From Bolinopsis microptera (lineage: Eukaryota > Ctenophora > Tentaculata > Lobata > Bolinopsidae), in the NCBI RefSeq assembly GCF_026151205.1, contig NC_087084.1, positions 7,305,394 through 7,369,393 on the forward strand: a DNA stretch of 64,000 nt. Reading direction: 5' to 3'. A program made the translations under genes and the position numbers. This document shows, piece after piece, positions 20,601 through 30,780 of this stretch (positions are counted from its first letter, which is position 1; every line of letters begins with the position of its first letter). The notes beneath the pieces were generated by a model. The model made no database searches, had not been told where the DNA came from, and saw nothing but the letters and a program-made list of their open reading frames with translations.

Positions 20601-20653
20601 CAGCCACGCCATGCAGTGTATCTTGGCGCAGATAATAGGGGTTGTAAACGGCT
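14629..20653 (-). CDS. WD40/beta-propeller-type protein, 3' part of gene
   Basis: Fifteen minus-strand exons: 20567-20653, 19865-19954, 19346-19514, 18882-19047, 18348-18443, 17978-18076, 17490-17639, 17136-17264, 16703-16819, 16357-16446, 16069-16176, 15628-15861, 15369-15465, 15007-15146, 14629-14739. Most have canonical AG and GT; the donor of 17490-17639 (GTCACT) is weak. Phases match throughout, giving 627 codons including the stop. The N-terminal half looks like propeller blades: IHCMAWLPDPDGGGLLATG, VTHVSWSKKYQFLASCHG with HVLIWD, VRWAHTKPTLLITYEDG, CWSHHDE. A helical segment (AVALRAIKQTALMSLG) and a beta-rich part (NFTLALRMSHKP, STLFYGLHYSEKRSLL) follow. No family could be named with confidence. 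5' exons are missing and the first exon's acceptor is the least certain. No transmembrane segment seen; probably intracellular. Confidence 0.78.
14816..14876. repeat. GGTAACTAGGTTACTAGCT repeats
   Basis: Three to four copies of a 19-20-base unit made of GGTAACTAG and GTTACTAGCTG, in the last intron of the WD40-type gene. The same motif recurs at 19070-19190, 20675-20745 and throughout 31587-34790. Confidence 0.8.
15240..15420 (-). repeat. Duplicated exon end with 5' splice site (two copies)
   Basis: The end of exon 15369-15465 (AGGAGCCTACTCACTGTCCA, then CTGCAG and GTAAAT) is repeated downstream at about 15264-15300 as AGGAGCCTACTCACTGTCCA, CTGCAG, GTGAAT. Between them are TTAATTAG repeats. 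It could act as a decoy or alternative donor. Confidence 0.75.
15300..15945. repeat. TTAATTAG and TTGATTGG simple repeats
   Basis: Three introns of the WD40-type gene carry short arrays: TTAGTTAATTAG (15315-15358), ATTGGTAATTG (15507-15572) and TTAGTTAATTAG again (15868-15940). The 15628-15861 exon lies between the last two. Confidence 0.75.
16560..16695. repeat. Tandem CACGTG-containing repeat
   Basis: Six to seven copies of a 22-23-base unit with ACACGTGCTA and AACTGCAATA, immediately downstream (minus strand) of the donor of exon 16703-16819. Every copy has an E-box palindrome CACGTG. Confidence 0.85.
18180..18350 (-). repeat. Array of exon end plus 5' splice site (four copies)
   Basis: The exon 18348-18443 ends GACGAG and is followed by GTAAAACACAAGG. 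The block GACGAG|GTAAAACACAAGG plus about 40 intron bases is repeated three more times going into the intron, with the GT kept each time. Confidence 0.85.
18605..18905 (-). repeat. Array of exon end plus 5' splice site (five copies)
   Basis: Exon 18882-19047 ends ATATCTCCTTCTCC and is followed by GTAAGT. About 30 exon bases, the donor and about 35 intron bases recur four more times downstream. The nearest copy keeps GTAAGT; farther copies decay (GAAAGT, then loss). Confidence 0.88.
19070..19190. repeat. CTAGTAACCAG repeat
   Basis: About eight copies of an 18-19-base unit CTAGTAACCAG(C)... just upstream of the acceptor of exon 18882-19047 on the minus strand. Confidence 0.8.
19678..19811 (-). 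mobile_element. Hairpin MITE family A, copy 3
   Basis: TTGTATCACG to CGTATGACAA with a perfect 8-bp target duplication GTTGTTAT (19670-19677 and 19812-19819), in an intron of the WD40-type gene. It contains the three exact hairpins seen at 3383-3500 in reverse order, plus extra CACTATAGC repeats. This copy fixes the element's ends. Confidence 0.9.
19960..20560. other. Intron of the WD40-type gene
   Basis: AT-rich sequence with some GC-rich CGCGC blocks near 20310-20390. No further exon recognised. Confidence 0.4.
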
Positions 20654-21409
20654 CTGTACTGGTATACATTATAGTGGGGTGGTTACTAGGTCACTATCTG
20701 GTTACTTGGTTACTAGCTGGTTACTGGCTGGTTACTAGGTTGTGGGGTAGAAGGAGTGTGGTGGAAGGTAGCAGGAGGGAGGAGTGGTTGCAGGATCTAC
20801 GGCTTTTCTCTTATCACACTATCAAGAGGTAGTTTGGTCAGTTTTAATTGGTTACCATGGTCACGTGATATGCTGTTAAGTTCTAGTTTTAATTATTCAG
20901 TATATATTACTGTTCATCTCAAAAACTGATATTGTGTTCATGTGTGCGGAAAAAATGTGTGTGAAAATATCAAGAAACAAATAAAAATCAAGTATACACT
21001 TAAATCTAGAATATGCGGCTCTCAGTCGTGGCTACATCACAAGTTCTAACTAGAAATTAGAAATAAGAGAGATCTTTACAATTTATTTTTTCACAACAAA
21101 ACATTCATTTTTACAAAGAAAATATATTGTTAATTTGTTATTTTGCGTCACAATTACAAAGCAACAACAATTACAAAGCAACAAAGTTTTATATTTGAAA
21201 TATAAAACACAGCGATGGCAGTGGCGTAACGCACAGTGGGGTCAGTCCCCCTTTTGTTCTGGTCCAGAGCATTAGCCAGGCAGCTTCCCGGTAAATCGAG
21301 CGGCTGGGTGGGTCCTGGGCGGGATTGGTGTGGGTTCGTGCTCCTCGTGGTATGGTCTGAGATCTGGGGGTTGACACGGGGTGCGGCGGGGATGGGTGAG
21401 TGGTGCTGG

Positions 21410-21510
21410 CTGGAGGGACGGTTACTATTCATACCGACCAGCTTAAGCAAGTAAAGTTGTTTGCAGTCGGGACGGATGGGAACTTTGAATCGACAGTTAG
21501 CATTGCGATC
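21410..21510 (+). repeat. LINE 5' internal duplication (partner 22280-22396)
   Basis: TGGAGGGACGGTTACTAT through ATTGCGATC is repeated at 22287-22396 with a few substitutions, about 870 bp downstream and inside the ORF1-like frame. The 5' region may therefore be a partial tandem of promoter-like monomers, or two fused copies. Confidence 0.8.
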
Positions 21511-21997
21511 CTGGCTCTTGTCAAACTCTCGGGCCTTGGACCCGTTTCTCGGGGCTAGCACGGGGGGTTTGGGCTCCCGCCTCTCGTCTGGGGCCTCCTG
21601 AACGCTTTAGAATTGCTGGGATTATAAGTACGGCGGCGGAGTCAGTCCTGAGCACCAGAGCATTCGTGAAGACTCCGCCCACTTACTCTGATTTATCTGA
21701 CTGTAATTCCTTTCAACCCACTTCTTGTTCGTGTCTTTCATTCTTGGATTGATTGGAACTGCAGCCTGGAGTCGGTTAAGTGACCTTGACGTGGTAAGGG
21801 GGCTTACTCGGCTTCACTCGACCTGCCGAAACTAAGCCGTACTGTCCAGCCGGGCATCACTGGACATAAGTCGCACGTGCACTTCTTTTGGCTATTTAAC
21901 TCACCTGATCCTTCCTCCCTGAGCACTCACAGCTTTCATTCACATTGAGCTATAGGGTTTTTGAAGTTTAGGGTGTGCGCTTCAGGTCGGGCCCTTA

Positions 21998-22732
21998 ATG
22001 CCGATCATTAGCACCCATTTTCCCTGTTTTATTGGGCGGCATTTCAACACTGTCGTCGTAGTATTTCCCAGCATCTTTCTACGATTCGCAGAAAGTGTTA
22101 AAACTCACGATACACCCTCACTGATCAACCATTTGCTTTATAGATCGTGGATAGAGTGTGCTTCGGCAAACACGAATGTATGTGCACGGACTCTTGGGTC
22201 TGACTCATGCACTTTGTGCACCGTCCACGAACCCTATAAAGTAATATACTGTAACAACACCAAAAACCAACCTTTACTACCAACAGTGGTGCCAACTGGA
22301 GGGACGGTCACTATCCATAACGACCAGCTTAAGCAAGTAAAGTTGTTTGCAGTCGGGCCGGATGGGGAATTTGAATCGACAGTTGGCATTGCGATCAGAC
22401 CAACAACCTACTTTCAACCGACCACTTTTGACTCTCGGCAAGTCTCAATGGTCCAACCGACATACGACATTATTGTGTTAAAAGCTAAAAAAATCATATC
22501 TTCGCGCGGGTGCGCGCACCCACGTGAGAACATATGGTCACAAACAAAAGATAACAACAAACACAATATCACACACAAACGTCTATTGAGCGGACTGTGG
22601 GAGCCATGTTCAGGGAAGGTCTGGCGGGGGCTGTTTGTCTGGAAGGGACCATGCGTACCTTCTGGAGGGCCAGCTGCTGCTACCCGACCCTGTCCAACTC
22701 CTCAGCGCCCCACCGGCAATGATAGGTCATAA
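21998..22732 (+). CDS. LINE ORF1-like protein
   Basis: 244 codons from ATG, ending 98 bases inside the start of ORF2. No coiled coil, RRM or typical CCHC knuckle is clear; CTLCTVHEPY is the only metal-binding-like patch. It contains the duplicated segment GGTVTIHNDQLKQVKLFAVG. I infer ORF1 from position only; it may be truncated or rearranged. Confidence 0.5.
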   Translation: MPIISTHFPCFIGRHFNTVVVVFPSIFLRFAESVKTHDTPSLINHLLYRSWIECASANTNVCARTLGSDSCTLCTVHEPYKVIYCNNTKNQPLLPTVVPTGGTVTIHNDQLKQVKLFAVGPDGEFESTVGIAIRPTTYFQPTTFDSRQVSMVQPTYDIIVLKAKKIISSRGCAHPRENIWSQTKDNNKHNITHKRLLSGLWEPCSGKVWRGLFVWKGPCVPSGGPAAATRPCPTPQRPTGNDRS

Positions 22733-25700
22733 TACCTGTCTAGGGGGAGGGACGGCTTCCACTCCGCTCAATGACGCTCAAACTAGCACAAAAAAGAAAA
22801 GACGCCAAAAAAAGTTAAAAACTACTATTGCAGCACGCAATAAGCAGTCTGAAACTTACTCTGTCACCCAAATTAATCTCAAACGCAAGTTCAATGCATG
22901 GAAAACCCTCCTTATCAACACTCACGGCCGGAGAAATCCAATCATTCTTGCAACAGAACCGTACTCTAATAACAAAATCCTAATACCACCCATCAATAAG
23001 GATCTCACCCAATATTACTACAAGGTCGGGGATAAAAGACCCCGTGCCGCTATTGTACTGCACAAAAACCTGACAGTAAAATGTTGGGAACTTACACAAT
23101 TCACAACACCCGATCAAGTGGCCATTAAAATCCAACTCAGCTCGACAGAACTCATTCTGGCAGCTTCGTACATGGATATAAATGGGCCGGTACCGCCACA
23201 AGAAACATCACCTCTAGCAAAATACGCAAATGATAACAACATCCCGCTCATTATAGGGTCGGACACCAATTCCCACCACACCCTTTGGGGGAACAAGGCA
23301 TGCAATAAAAGGGGAGAGGAGCTTCTTGACTTTCTCTCCTCCCTAGGGCTGTCATGTGCCAACAAAGGATCATCCCCAACCTTCCTCAACTCTCGAGGCC
23401 ACAACTCAATTATCGATCTCACAATAACAAACCAGTTGGGAGGAGATCTCATTAGTAACTGGCATGTTAGTGACCTTTACTCCAACTCTGACCATCGCTA
23501 TATTATGTTCGATATAACTACAGGGCCAAAGAAGGAACCCAAACAGATCCGACTAGTCAAAAACACTGACTGGGACAGATTTGATGAGATCCTATCGAAT
23601 AACCCCAACCTTAACAACACACAAATCAACACTACGACTGAAATTGATCACAAAATAGACATAATCAATACTGCACTAAAGGAAGCCTTCGAGGAGGCAT
23701 GCCCCATTACTTACATCTCAAGTTCCGTCCGCAAACCCCCCTGGCTAACTCAAGAAGTAGAGGAAGCACAGAGGGGAATAAGACAAAAACTGATTACTGC
23801 CCGCAAAAAGAAGACTGATGCCCTGTGGCTCGCTCTTAGAGAGAGCAACAAACAATACAACAGACTTATAACCAACTCCCAGCGTAATGCCTGGAGAACT
23901 TTTTGTCAGGAAACAGAGTCTGTTAAGGAATCCGGAAGGATGAATAAGATTCTGAAATCCTGTAATGACAACAAACATACACTAGAAGCCGTTTACAAAC
24001 CAAACGGAGACATCACCAAAAATGCAGAGGAGACATTGGAGGTCATGACACGAACCCACTTCAAGGATAGTGTCACTGATCCGCCAGTGCCTCCACCTGG
24101 TCCTCTACCAATCACCACCACCTTACTCAATACCATCTACAGCCCAGACAGAATCGAGGAGGCTCTTAAATCCTTCGATCCGTTGAAAGCTGCTGGACCC
24201 GACACCCTCAAACCTATCATCATACAGAAAGCTTGGACACACATCAAAGACATCACCAGAACCATTATGACAAAAAATCATAAAACCCAACACATTCCAA
24301 CTTTGTGGAAAGAATCCCTTGGAATCTTTCTCCCAAAGCCTGGAAAAACTGACTACAACCAACCAAAGTCATTTCGCACTATCACCCTTTCTCCAGTGAT
24401 ATTAAAACTACAGGAGAAGGTGATACTGTGGCATATGCAACACGACCTTAATATCGCTAAAGACATCAACAAACGACAATTTGGCTTTAAGAAAGGATGT
24501 TCAACCGAAGCAGCCCTTCATAAAGTTACTCACACCATCGAGCGCAGGATAGCTAAGAAGGGATATGTCCTAGGCGTCTTTCTAGATATAGAGGGAGCTT
24601 TTGATAATGTCTCTTTCAAGGCTATTTCTGACGCTATCAAGACCACGAAAGTGGATCTGGCCACAGCACAATGGATTATCAACATGGTAACTAACAGATT
24701 CATCACATTAAATCATAAGGATAAGTCGACAAGGTTTCGGATCCGGAGAGGATGCCCTCAAGGTGGCATCCTTTCCCCTTTCCTCTGGAACCTGGTAGTC
24801 GATGATCTCCTGGCCTACACCGCAAGAGACATACCAGGTTATCTGCAAGCTTTTGCAGACGATCTGCTCTCTCTAGCGGAGGGGAATGATTTAGATATCA
24901 TCTGGAATAGAACACGCAAAACCATCAACACAATAGAAAAATGGTGCCAAACCAAAGATCTATCCATAAGCGCACTCAAAACACAAATAGTCATGTTTAC
25001 CTGGAATAAGAAATGGACACTAAGACCTGTGGTGGTGGGTAACACCACTATAGGTCTATCCAAATCTGCCAAATTCCTAGGAGTGACCCTCGACAGCAAG
25101 CTCAATTTCAATGAACATATCACCAATACCACCAAAAAAGCTACGGCATCCCTTATGCAATGTAGAAGAGCTGTCGGCCCCACTTGGGGTATGAGCCCTA
25201 AAACATGCAAATGGATGTACACCGCTGTCATCAGACCTATTCTATCATACTGCTGTAGTATATGGATTAGAGCAACCCAAACAGACACCAACGCGAGGAA
25301 GTTCAAACGAGTTCAGGCATTGGCATTGAGAATGATGTCTGGTGCCATGCCTAGTACTCCCTTCATCGCACTGAACCACCTCACTAACACTCCAGATATC
25401 ATACTTTTCCTGAGAGGTGAAGCAGCAAAGGGCACAGCTAGGCTTCAAGCCTATGGAAGCCTAACCCTCGAAACTATCGCCCCCAGAAAAGGTACCATCA
25501 CAACTCACACCACTATCAACAAACAATTCATGGTAGATCTCAACATACCACCCAAAGCAGAGAGAGACCTATCTATACCAACCATGATGCTTGAACGACG
25601 CTTCACGGTCACCACTCCTGGAGCTGACAACATTGGATATAGAGGCTCACTCCAAAACACCATCGACAACATCCCCAGTGAAACCATCACCTGCTACACA

Positions 25701-26561
25701 GACGGGTCACGCACAGACTCAGGTAGCGGGGCTGGTTATATTATCACCACAGACAACAACAACACTACACTAGATGAAAGATCATTCAAGCTTCCCGATT
25801 ATTGCACCGTTTATCAAACAGAACTCACTGCCATCATCGAAGCTTGTAAATATCTATCAACTTATACAAACACACACATCATCATATGGTCAGACAGTCT
25901 CTCCTCTATTCAAGCCATATCCTCACCTTCAACGAGGAGTAGGACTACTAGAGACTGTTACGACACCCTCAATACACTCGGATCCACTAACACCTTAGAG
26001 ATCAGATGGATAGCTGCACACATTGGATTGTGGGGTAATGAAAAAGCAGACGAGCTGGCCAAAAATGGTACAACCAGTGAATCCACTTTGAATTGCCCAA
26101 TTCCACAATCTTACATCAAACGCCTGATCAACGACAAAGTCACAAAACTTAATCAAGAATCATGGATTACTGATGGTCCCAGACACACTAAACTGACACT
26201 TGGACATAAAAACATCAACATCATCAAAAATCTCAACACTACACTCAGTAACAACAGACAAAATTATAGAACTGCAGTGCACCTCATCACGGGACATTGT
26301 GGCCTCAACAAACACCTACACACCATTCGCAAATCAGACACAAGTGCTTGTCCTAAATGCGGCGACGAAGAGGAGACTGTCTCACACTTTCTCGGACAGT
26401 GCCCGGCTATTGCCCAAATAAGAGGTCAATATTTCCGGGACTACTACCTCTCTGTCAATGACATATTCGACAACCAACACATCTCCACCATTGTCAACTT
26501 TACAAACCACACTAAACGCTTAGTGGTGCCAGAGGAGTTGGACCAGACAGGTGTAACATAG
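22635..26561 (+). CDS. LINE ORF2: endonuclease, reverse transcriptase, RNase H
   Basis: 1308 codons without a stop. Residues about 75-295 are an APE-type endonuclease (QINLKRKFNAWKTLL, ATEPY, GSDTNSHHTLWG, IIDLTIT, NSDHRY). Residues about 500-800 are the RT: VFLDIEGAFDNV (motif A), RRGCPQGGILSPFLWN (motif B), FADD (motif C, about 739) and KFLGVTLDSKLNF. Residues about 1018-1145 are RNase H, with TDGS, ELTAIIEA, SDSLSS and AHIGLWGNEKADELA supplying the D-E-D-D set. A CPKCGDEEETVSHFLGQC zinc knuckle lies near 1238. The protein would nick DNA and copy its own RNA at the nick. The start codon is uncertain; conserved sequence begins near residue 75. Confidence 0.93.
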   Translation: MSGRDHAYLLEGQLLLPDPVQLLSAPPAMIGHNTCLGGGTASTPLNDAQTSTKKKRRQKKLKTTIAARNKQSETYSVTQINLKRKFNAWKTLLINTHGRRNPIILATEPYSNNKILIPPINKDLTQYYYKVGDKRPRAAIVLHKNLTVKCWELTQFTTPDQVAIKIQLSSTELILAASYMDINGPVPPQETSPLAKYANDNNIPLIIGSDTNSHHTLWGNKACNKRGEELLDFLSSLGLSCANKGSSPTFLNSRGHNSIIDLTITNQLGGDLISNWHVSDLYSNSDHRYIMFDITTGPKKEPKQIRLVKNTDWDRFDEILSNNPNLNNTQINTTTEIDHKIDIINTALKEAFEEACPITYISSSVRKPPWLTQEVEEAQRGIRQKLITARKKKTDALWLALRESNKQYNRLITNSQRNAWRTFCQETESVKESGRMNKILKSCNDNKHTLEAVYKPNGDITKNAEETLEVMTRTHFKDSVTDPPVPPPGPLPITTTLLNTIYSPDRIEEALKSFDPLKAAGPDTLKPIIIQKAWTHIKDITRTIMTKNHKTQHIPTLWKESLGIFLPKPGKTDYNQPKSFRTITLSPVILKLQEKVILWHMQHDLNIAKDINKRQFGFKKGCSTEAALHKVTHTIERRIAKKGYVLGVFLDIEGAFDNVSFKAISDAIKTTKVDLATAQWIINMVTNRFITLNHKDKSTRFRIRRGCPQGGILSPFLWNLVVDDLLAYTARDIPGYLQAFADDLLSLAEGNDLDIIWNRTRKTINTIEKWCQTKDLSISALKTQIVMFTWNKKWTLRPVVVGNTTIGLSKSAKFLGVTLDSKLNFNEHITNTTKKATASLMQCRRAVGPTWGMSPKTCKWMYTAVIRPILSYCCSIWIRATQTDTNARKFKRVQALALRMMSGAMPSTPFIALNHLTNTPDIILFLRGEAAKGTARLQAYGSLTLETIAPRKGTITTHTTINKQFMVDLNIPPKAERDLSIPTMMLERRFTVTTPGADNIGYRGSLQNTIDNIPSETITCYTDGSRTDSGSGAGYIITTDNNNTTLDERSFKLPDYCTVYQTELTAIIEACKYLSTYTNTHIIIWSDSLSSIQAISSPSTRSRTTRDCYDTLNTLGSTNTLEIRWIAAHIGLWGNEKADELAKNGTTSESTLNCPIPQSYIKRLINDKVTKLNQESWITDGPRHTKLTLGHKNINIIKNLNTTLSNNRQNYRTAVHLITGHCGLNKHLHTIRKSDTSACPKCGDEEETVSHFLGQCPAIAQIRGQYFRDYYLSVNDIFDNQHISTIVNFTNHTKRLVVPEELDQTGVT

Positions 26562-26786
26562 CGACTACTTTAACGCCGTCTTATTTCGCCTCTCTCTTCC
26601 ACACTCAACCACCACTTAGGCGTTTATCTATGACACACCCCACAACACTTACCATCATCCTTGATTACACATCTTGATTCCACTGGCATCCTCCCACAGG
26701 ACTGCCATACCCCAGAGGTAGGCAAAGCATTCATATGCTATCCTCTCGTGGGCCAACCAGGCCCAGCCTCTCTAAAAAAAAAAAGA
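26562..26786 (+). other. LINE 3' UTR and A-rich tail
   Basis: About 210 bp of C-rich UTR with CATATGCTATCCTC and GGCCAACCAGGCCCAGCC, then 11 A bases interrupted by G before the target duplication. Confidence 0.8.
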
Positions 26787-26870
26787 AGTGGGGTCAGTGC
26801 CCAGTAGGGCCCTTCATTACGCCACTGGACGGTGGTATAAGACCCAACGTATGGGTACTGACTCTTGCCC

Positions 26871-26936
26871 GATATTTCCCATGATATTTCCCACGATATT
26901 TCCCACGATATTTCCCACGATATTTCCCATGTGACA
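26871..26936. repeat. CGATATTTCCCA tandem repeat
   Basis: Five copies of a 12-13-base unit GATATTTCCCA(C/T). Confidence 0.85.
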
Positions 26937-26939
26937 TTA

Positions 26940-28370
26940 TCAGGGTATTATTTGACTTTATCAGAGTTATCATGTGACTAAAGGTGGCTTTTATGTCACC
27001 AAATTAGTTATCATTTAACCTGATGAGGGGAATCAGGGCTATCATATCAGGGTCAATTAGTGACTTTTACCACGTGACCTAATTGACATCTAAGGATCCA
27101 GACAGAAACTGTCATACATTTTAATTAAGTTAGGACTTAGAGTTACATACAATTAAAAGCTTAAAGATTGCAAGAAACAGATTTGTAGTCTAAAAACGTT
27201 TCTGCCGCTTAAAATTAATTCTGGGTAACAACAATAGTATCAGAATATGCCGAGAGTAAATTGATCCATTTAATTCGATCAAAATAACTATAAATTCAAA
27301 ATGCCTGGCCAACTGAAAGGAGGAAGACGGCAGGCAAATTCTACCTAGGTTTATTTATCTTGAGTTTTGGTTATAACTTAAAACAAAAAGTCTGACAAAC
27401 TATAATTAACATTTAAGCGGTAGTCACTACTCCCTGCAAGTGGAAATAATCGGACAGATTTTTAAAGTCCTAGCAAATCATTCTTCTCAACTCATGGTTT
27501 CATAAAAATACATAAAATCGAAATAACGTATAGAATTATTGCAAACTATTCATCTGCGCAGATGTACTTTCAAAATAATCCATTTGGTTGAGGAAGAGAG
27601 GACAATGTCGAGAGTTGTAACCATGAAAACAGCCCATAATAACTCTTAGTAACCCATAGTAACTATGGTAACCACCCTAATAACAATGTCGCTATTGAAC
27701 AGAGGAATTGTTAATATAAAGGGAGATGTTTGAAACATGCCAGTCTTACAATTAATGATATTTGTTTGGTTTGGTACAACGGTAATTTATAACCGCATAT
27801 AACCGCGTTAACAAAATTTATTTCACCAAGTTTCAGAAAGTTGGATTTTAAATAGGGGTTGTAAAAAAGGTTGGATACTGTTCAATGGAACTGTTTACTG
27901 TTCCCTGTTTCAATAGAACTGTTCCCTGTTTCAATGGAACTGTTCCCTGTTTTAATCTAACGGTACAATAAACTGTATTATAACTATACTTAAAGACTTA
28001 CTTTACAAAGATTTACAGCTACTAAAAGCCAATGTGTTCAAAAGAAACTAAGCTGAGCTCCAAGAACTAGAAAAGAGTTGGCAAAACAGTTGCGCAATTC
28101 AAATTCCGGGCAATCACAACTAATATCAAATGATTGAGATGACCTCAACCCATATACTCACACACTACATAAAACTATAAAAGGTACAACATAATTTCAC
28201 AAATACAGTACAAAGGCAGGTAACTATACACAGCGTAGGTATACAAACACCAGGTACTTCCGAGCAAGACCCCTCTGGGGCATATAAATACACCCTAACT
28301 AATTAGACACCTCCACCTACTCACCAATCACAGGTCTCATTACCCGGCCTGCACCAATCAGAGCACGGTA
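26940..28370. other. Intergenic or intronic, no gene seen
   Basis: AT-rich. Small tandem repeats: GAACTGTTCCCTGTTTCAAT, about 24 bp x 3, at 27880-27960. It may contain 5' exons of the WD40-type gene, but I could not identify any. Confidence 0.4.
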
Positions 28371-28374
28371 TCAT

Positions 28375-28502
28375 GTCACGTGACACCGTTAGTAGATAGT
28401 CACGTGACCACGTGGGAAGGGTTTCAGCCAATCAGAGATTAGGGTTAAGTCACGTGGTGCACGTTATCATGGTCACGTGGTGCACGTTACCATGGTCACG
28501 TG
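28375..28502. promoter_or_regulatory. Cluster of six CACGTG E-boxes
   Basis: CACGTG at 28377, 28401, 28409, 28451, 28474 and 28497. The first two sit in the 10-bp palindrome GTCACGTGAC, which equals the CLEAR/M-box site bound by TFEB/MITF-type bHLH-zip factors in vertebrates. Part comes from a short repeat (GGTCACGTGGTGCACGTTA). It lies upstream of the WD40-type gene, with no proven start site nearby. Confidence 0.5.
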
Positions 28503-30780
28503 ATGCGCGTGTCATGTTGCAGTTGGGGACACTGGAGATGGAGGGGGCGAGCAATGATTGAGGTGGTAACTGATAGACCACGTTTGATTAGCTGGCGATT
28601 AGGCGGTAATGAGGTCATGTGATGTCATAGTTGCCTAGTGTGTTCCATGATGAATGGTACTGCAAGCAAGCGGTACAACCGTCAACAACGGGTGCTTGTC
28701 AATTGTGTCCGTTGGTCTGCAGGGTGATGTCTGGTAACATGTAGTAGGTTTAAATACTTCCGGATATTTTATATTCAATATCAAAAGAGTAAGAACAAGC
28801 ACTAACATAGCCAAACTGTAATACTGTTGTGTATGACAAGGGTTTTGAGAGATTCATTATTTTCAAGAGTTTTACCAGCTTTACTTAACCTTTTCTGATG
28901 TGGCCTGGGCCCTGGTGGATTGGAACTTAGATTTATTTACTTGGGGACCTCAGGCTTTAATTGTGTTCATAAACACAATTGAAGATTGAAAATATGGTGG
29001 AATGACAGGCTGAGCGCCGCCCAGTAAAGAATAATTCGCATTCGTTGTTTGACTTTACAGTTTACTGATAAGGTTGATGACAAAAATAGATTTCAAACGT
29101 AACGGTAAATTAGTCAAACAAACATCGATTCAATATAAAGAACTCCTCACTAAATTTAACGAAATAGTAAATAATCAACAAAAGCATCCACAAGGCGGAC
29201 AATGGAAATACTTTAAAAGTTTAAAAGACTTCAAAAATTGACTGATCTCAACTAAACTGCAGTGACAACGTCAACTGCAAGAAATACCGCAACGTTCACA
29301 AGTACAAATACATCATGTTATCCACACAATATATTATCCACACTAAAACTGAATATTAACGACAGTACACAACATGTAGAAGCAGTTTTACAGTTTTACT
29401 GCCAGGCAAACTCTCCGACTTCTGAAGGAGGACTGGCAGATCACTGTACAGACCCCGCCTCATATTCACAAGCCGCAAACTGACGTTATGTTTTGTAGCA
29501 GAGTGCTTGCTTGCATTTTTACGAGCATATATGTGGAGATATATGTGCTGTATAAGATAAGATGCAGGGTATTCACAGGGCGTCATTTTGCGGGGTATTC
29601 ACAGGGCGTCGATATTGTGATCGTCAATTTGCGTCAATAGTGCAGATAGTCATGTTGAAGTACTCATTTTGCGGTTACTTCATCCCATTATATTTATATG
29701 CGTGTCATTTGAATCTCTTTGCGTGTCCTAGCAGTTTCACTTCATCCAGCTGTGATTCCCACTATGCGTGTTTGTTTTCGTACGATATGTGGCTTTTGAA
29801 TTTTGCCCTGAATTTCAGCAAATTCACATCTAACTTATAGAGTTATAGAATATAGACGGTAAACAATTTTTAATTCGAAACTCAATAAATCAACACACAG
29901 ACAATTGCCAAATTTATGCACCAAAAACAAACAGTATTTAACTATCTTAAAATGATTATTCCATCAAGGACACGTTACACTTCAAGTGTAAAAAGTGCTT
30001 CAAAAACTACCAACCAGGCTTTTCTTTGTGAGTTAATGGTCATTCCTGTATGAAAACAAAACCATATCCGCTACTATATCTACAACAAGAAATAAAACCT
30101 TGTGTTTAACAACAGTCTCAGATTGGTAATTACTTTACAACGCACGGAAATTGCTGTATTTTAAGTCCTGCTCTTTCACCAGAGCTAGCTTAACTACTGA
30201 TTGATTGCTTGTAGTGATTAAGTGCCCTGAAGTTACCATGGTTACTAAAGCGTTACTATAGTTACTATAGTAATCTCCTCCGCTACCTAAAGATAAGTTA
30301 GTTGTGTGGTTTTAGGACAGCCTGTAGTGATCACAAAGTCTTGGTGCTCCTTAAGTGTAGAGCAACCCACTTCCTCTCTCCAGCTGTTATCTGAAGTTAC
30401 TATGGTTACTAAAGCGTTACTATAGTTACTGTAGTAATCTCAGCTGTTATCTGAAGTTACCATGGTTTGGTACCAAGTGGTGTCAAAAACGAGAATTAAA
30501 TAGGTAATAATTATTTTATTCTCTCGAGTCTTGACATCACTTTAGGGTAGACGGGTTCCTGCTAGTGGTTACTAAAGCGTTACTCTGGGGATCAGTTGTA
30601 TTGTTTAATTTACTTTAGATTGAAATGTAGGGTTATTAGCTGTTAAATGTAGCTTGATTTAGACTTAATTGAGATTTAATTGAGATTTTAGATTGGAGTT
30701 TATTGGGTTGAACGAGATGGAATTGCGGCATAGCCTATTTTTGGCTGTTATGAATTACATAATGAAGACATAATTAAAGT
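28503..30780. other. No gene supported
   Basis: A 54-codon Lys/Asn-rich frame at 29077-29241 is the only protein-like stretch and has no recognisable fold. A hairpin AATTGTGTT-CAT-AACACAATT lies near 28960-28980. 29560-29620 repeats GGGTATTCACAGGGCGTC twice. 30230-30475 carries three copies of a GAAGTTACCATGGTTACTAA block. Confidence 0.45.

Larger units (their letters stand above)
21247..26786 (+). mobile_element. Non-LTR retrotransposon (I/R1/Jockey-like, with RNase H)
   Basis: About 5.5 kb bounded by a perfect 12-bp target duplication AGTGGGGTCAGT (21235-21246 and 26787-26798) and ending in an A-rich tail at 26775-26784. Gene order is a 5' region, ORF1-like frame and ORF2. The second frame is unbroken and all catalytic motifs I can check are present, so the copy is young and may be competent. 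The domain set endonuclease-RT-RNase H-zinc knuckle with FADD fits the I-like group; exact clade not assigned. Confidence 0.9.
21219..26827. mobile_element. CAGTGGCG MITE carrying an inserted LINE
   Basis: Left end CAGTGGCGTAACGCAC at 21219, right end TTACGCCACTG at 26827. Without the LINE and one target copy the element is only about 57 bp. The right end read in reverse (AATGAAGGGCCCTACTGG) matches the family members at 8002 and 9976. Flanking octamers agree at 5 of 8, so the element's own duplication is unclear. Confidence 0.75.

Noticed and set aside
29077-29241. 54-codon Lys/Asn-rich frame with ATG
   Set aside because: Reads like a protein fragment but has no recognisable domain, splice partner or regulatory context; left as unassigned.
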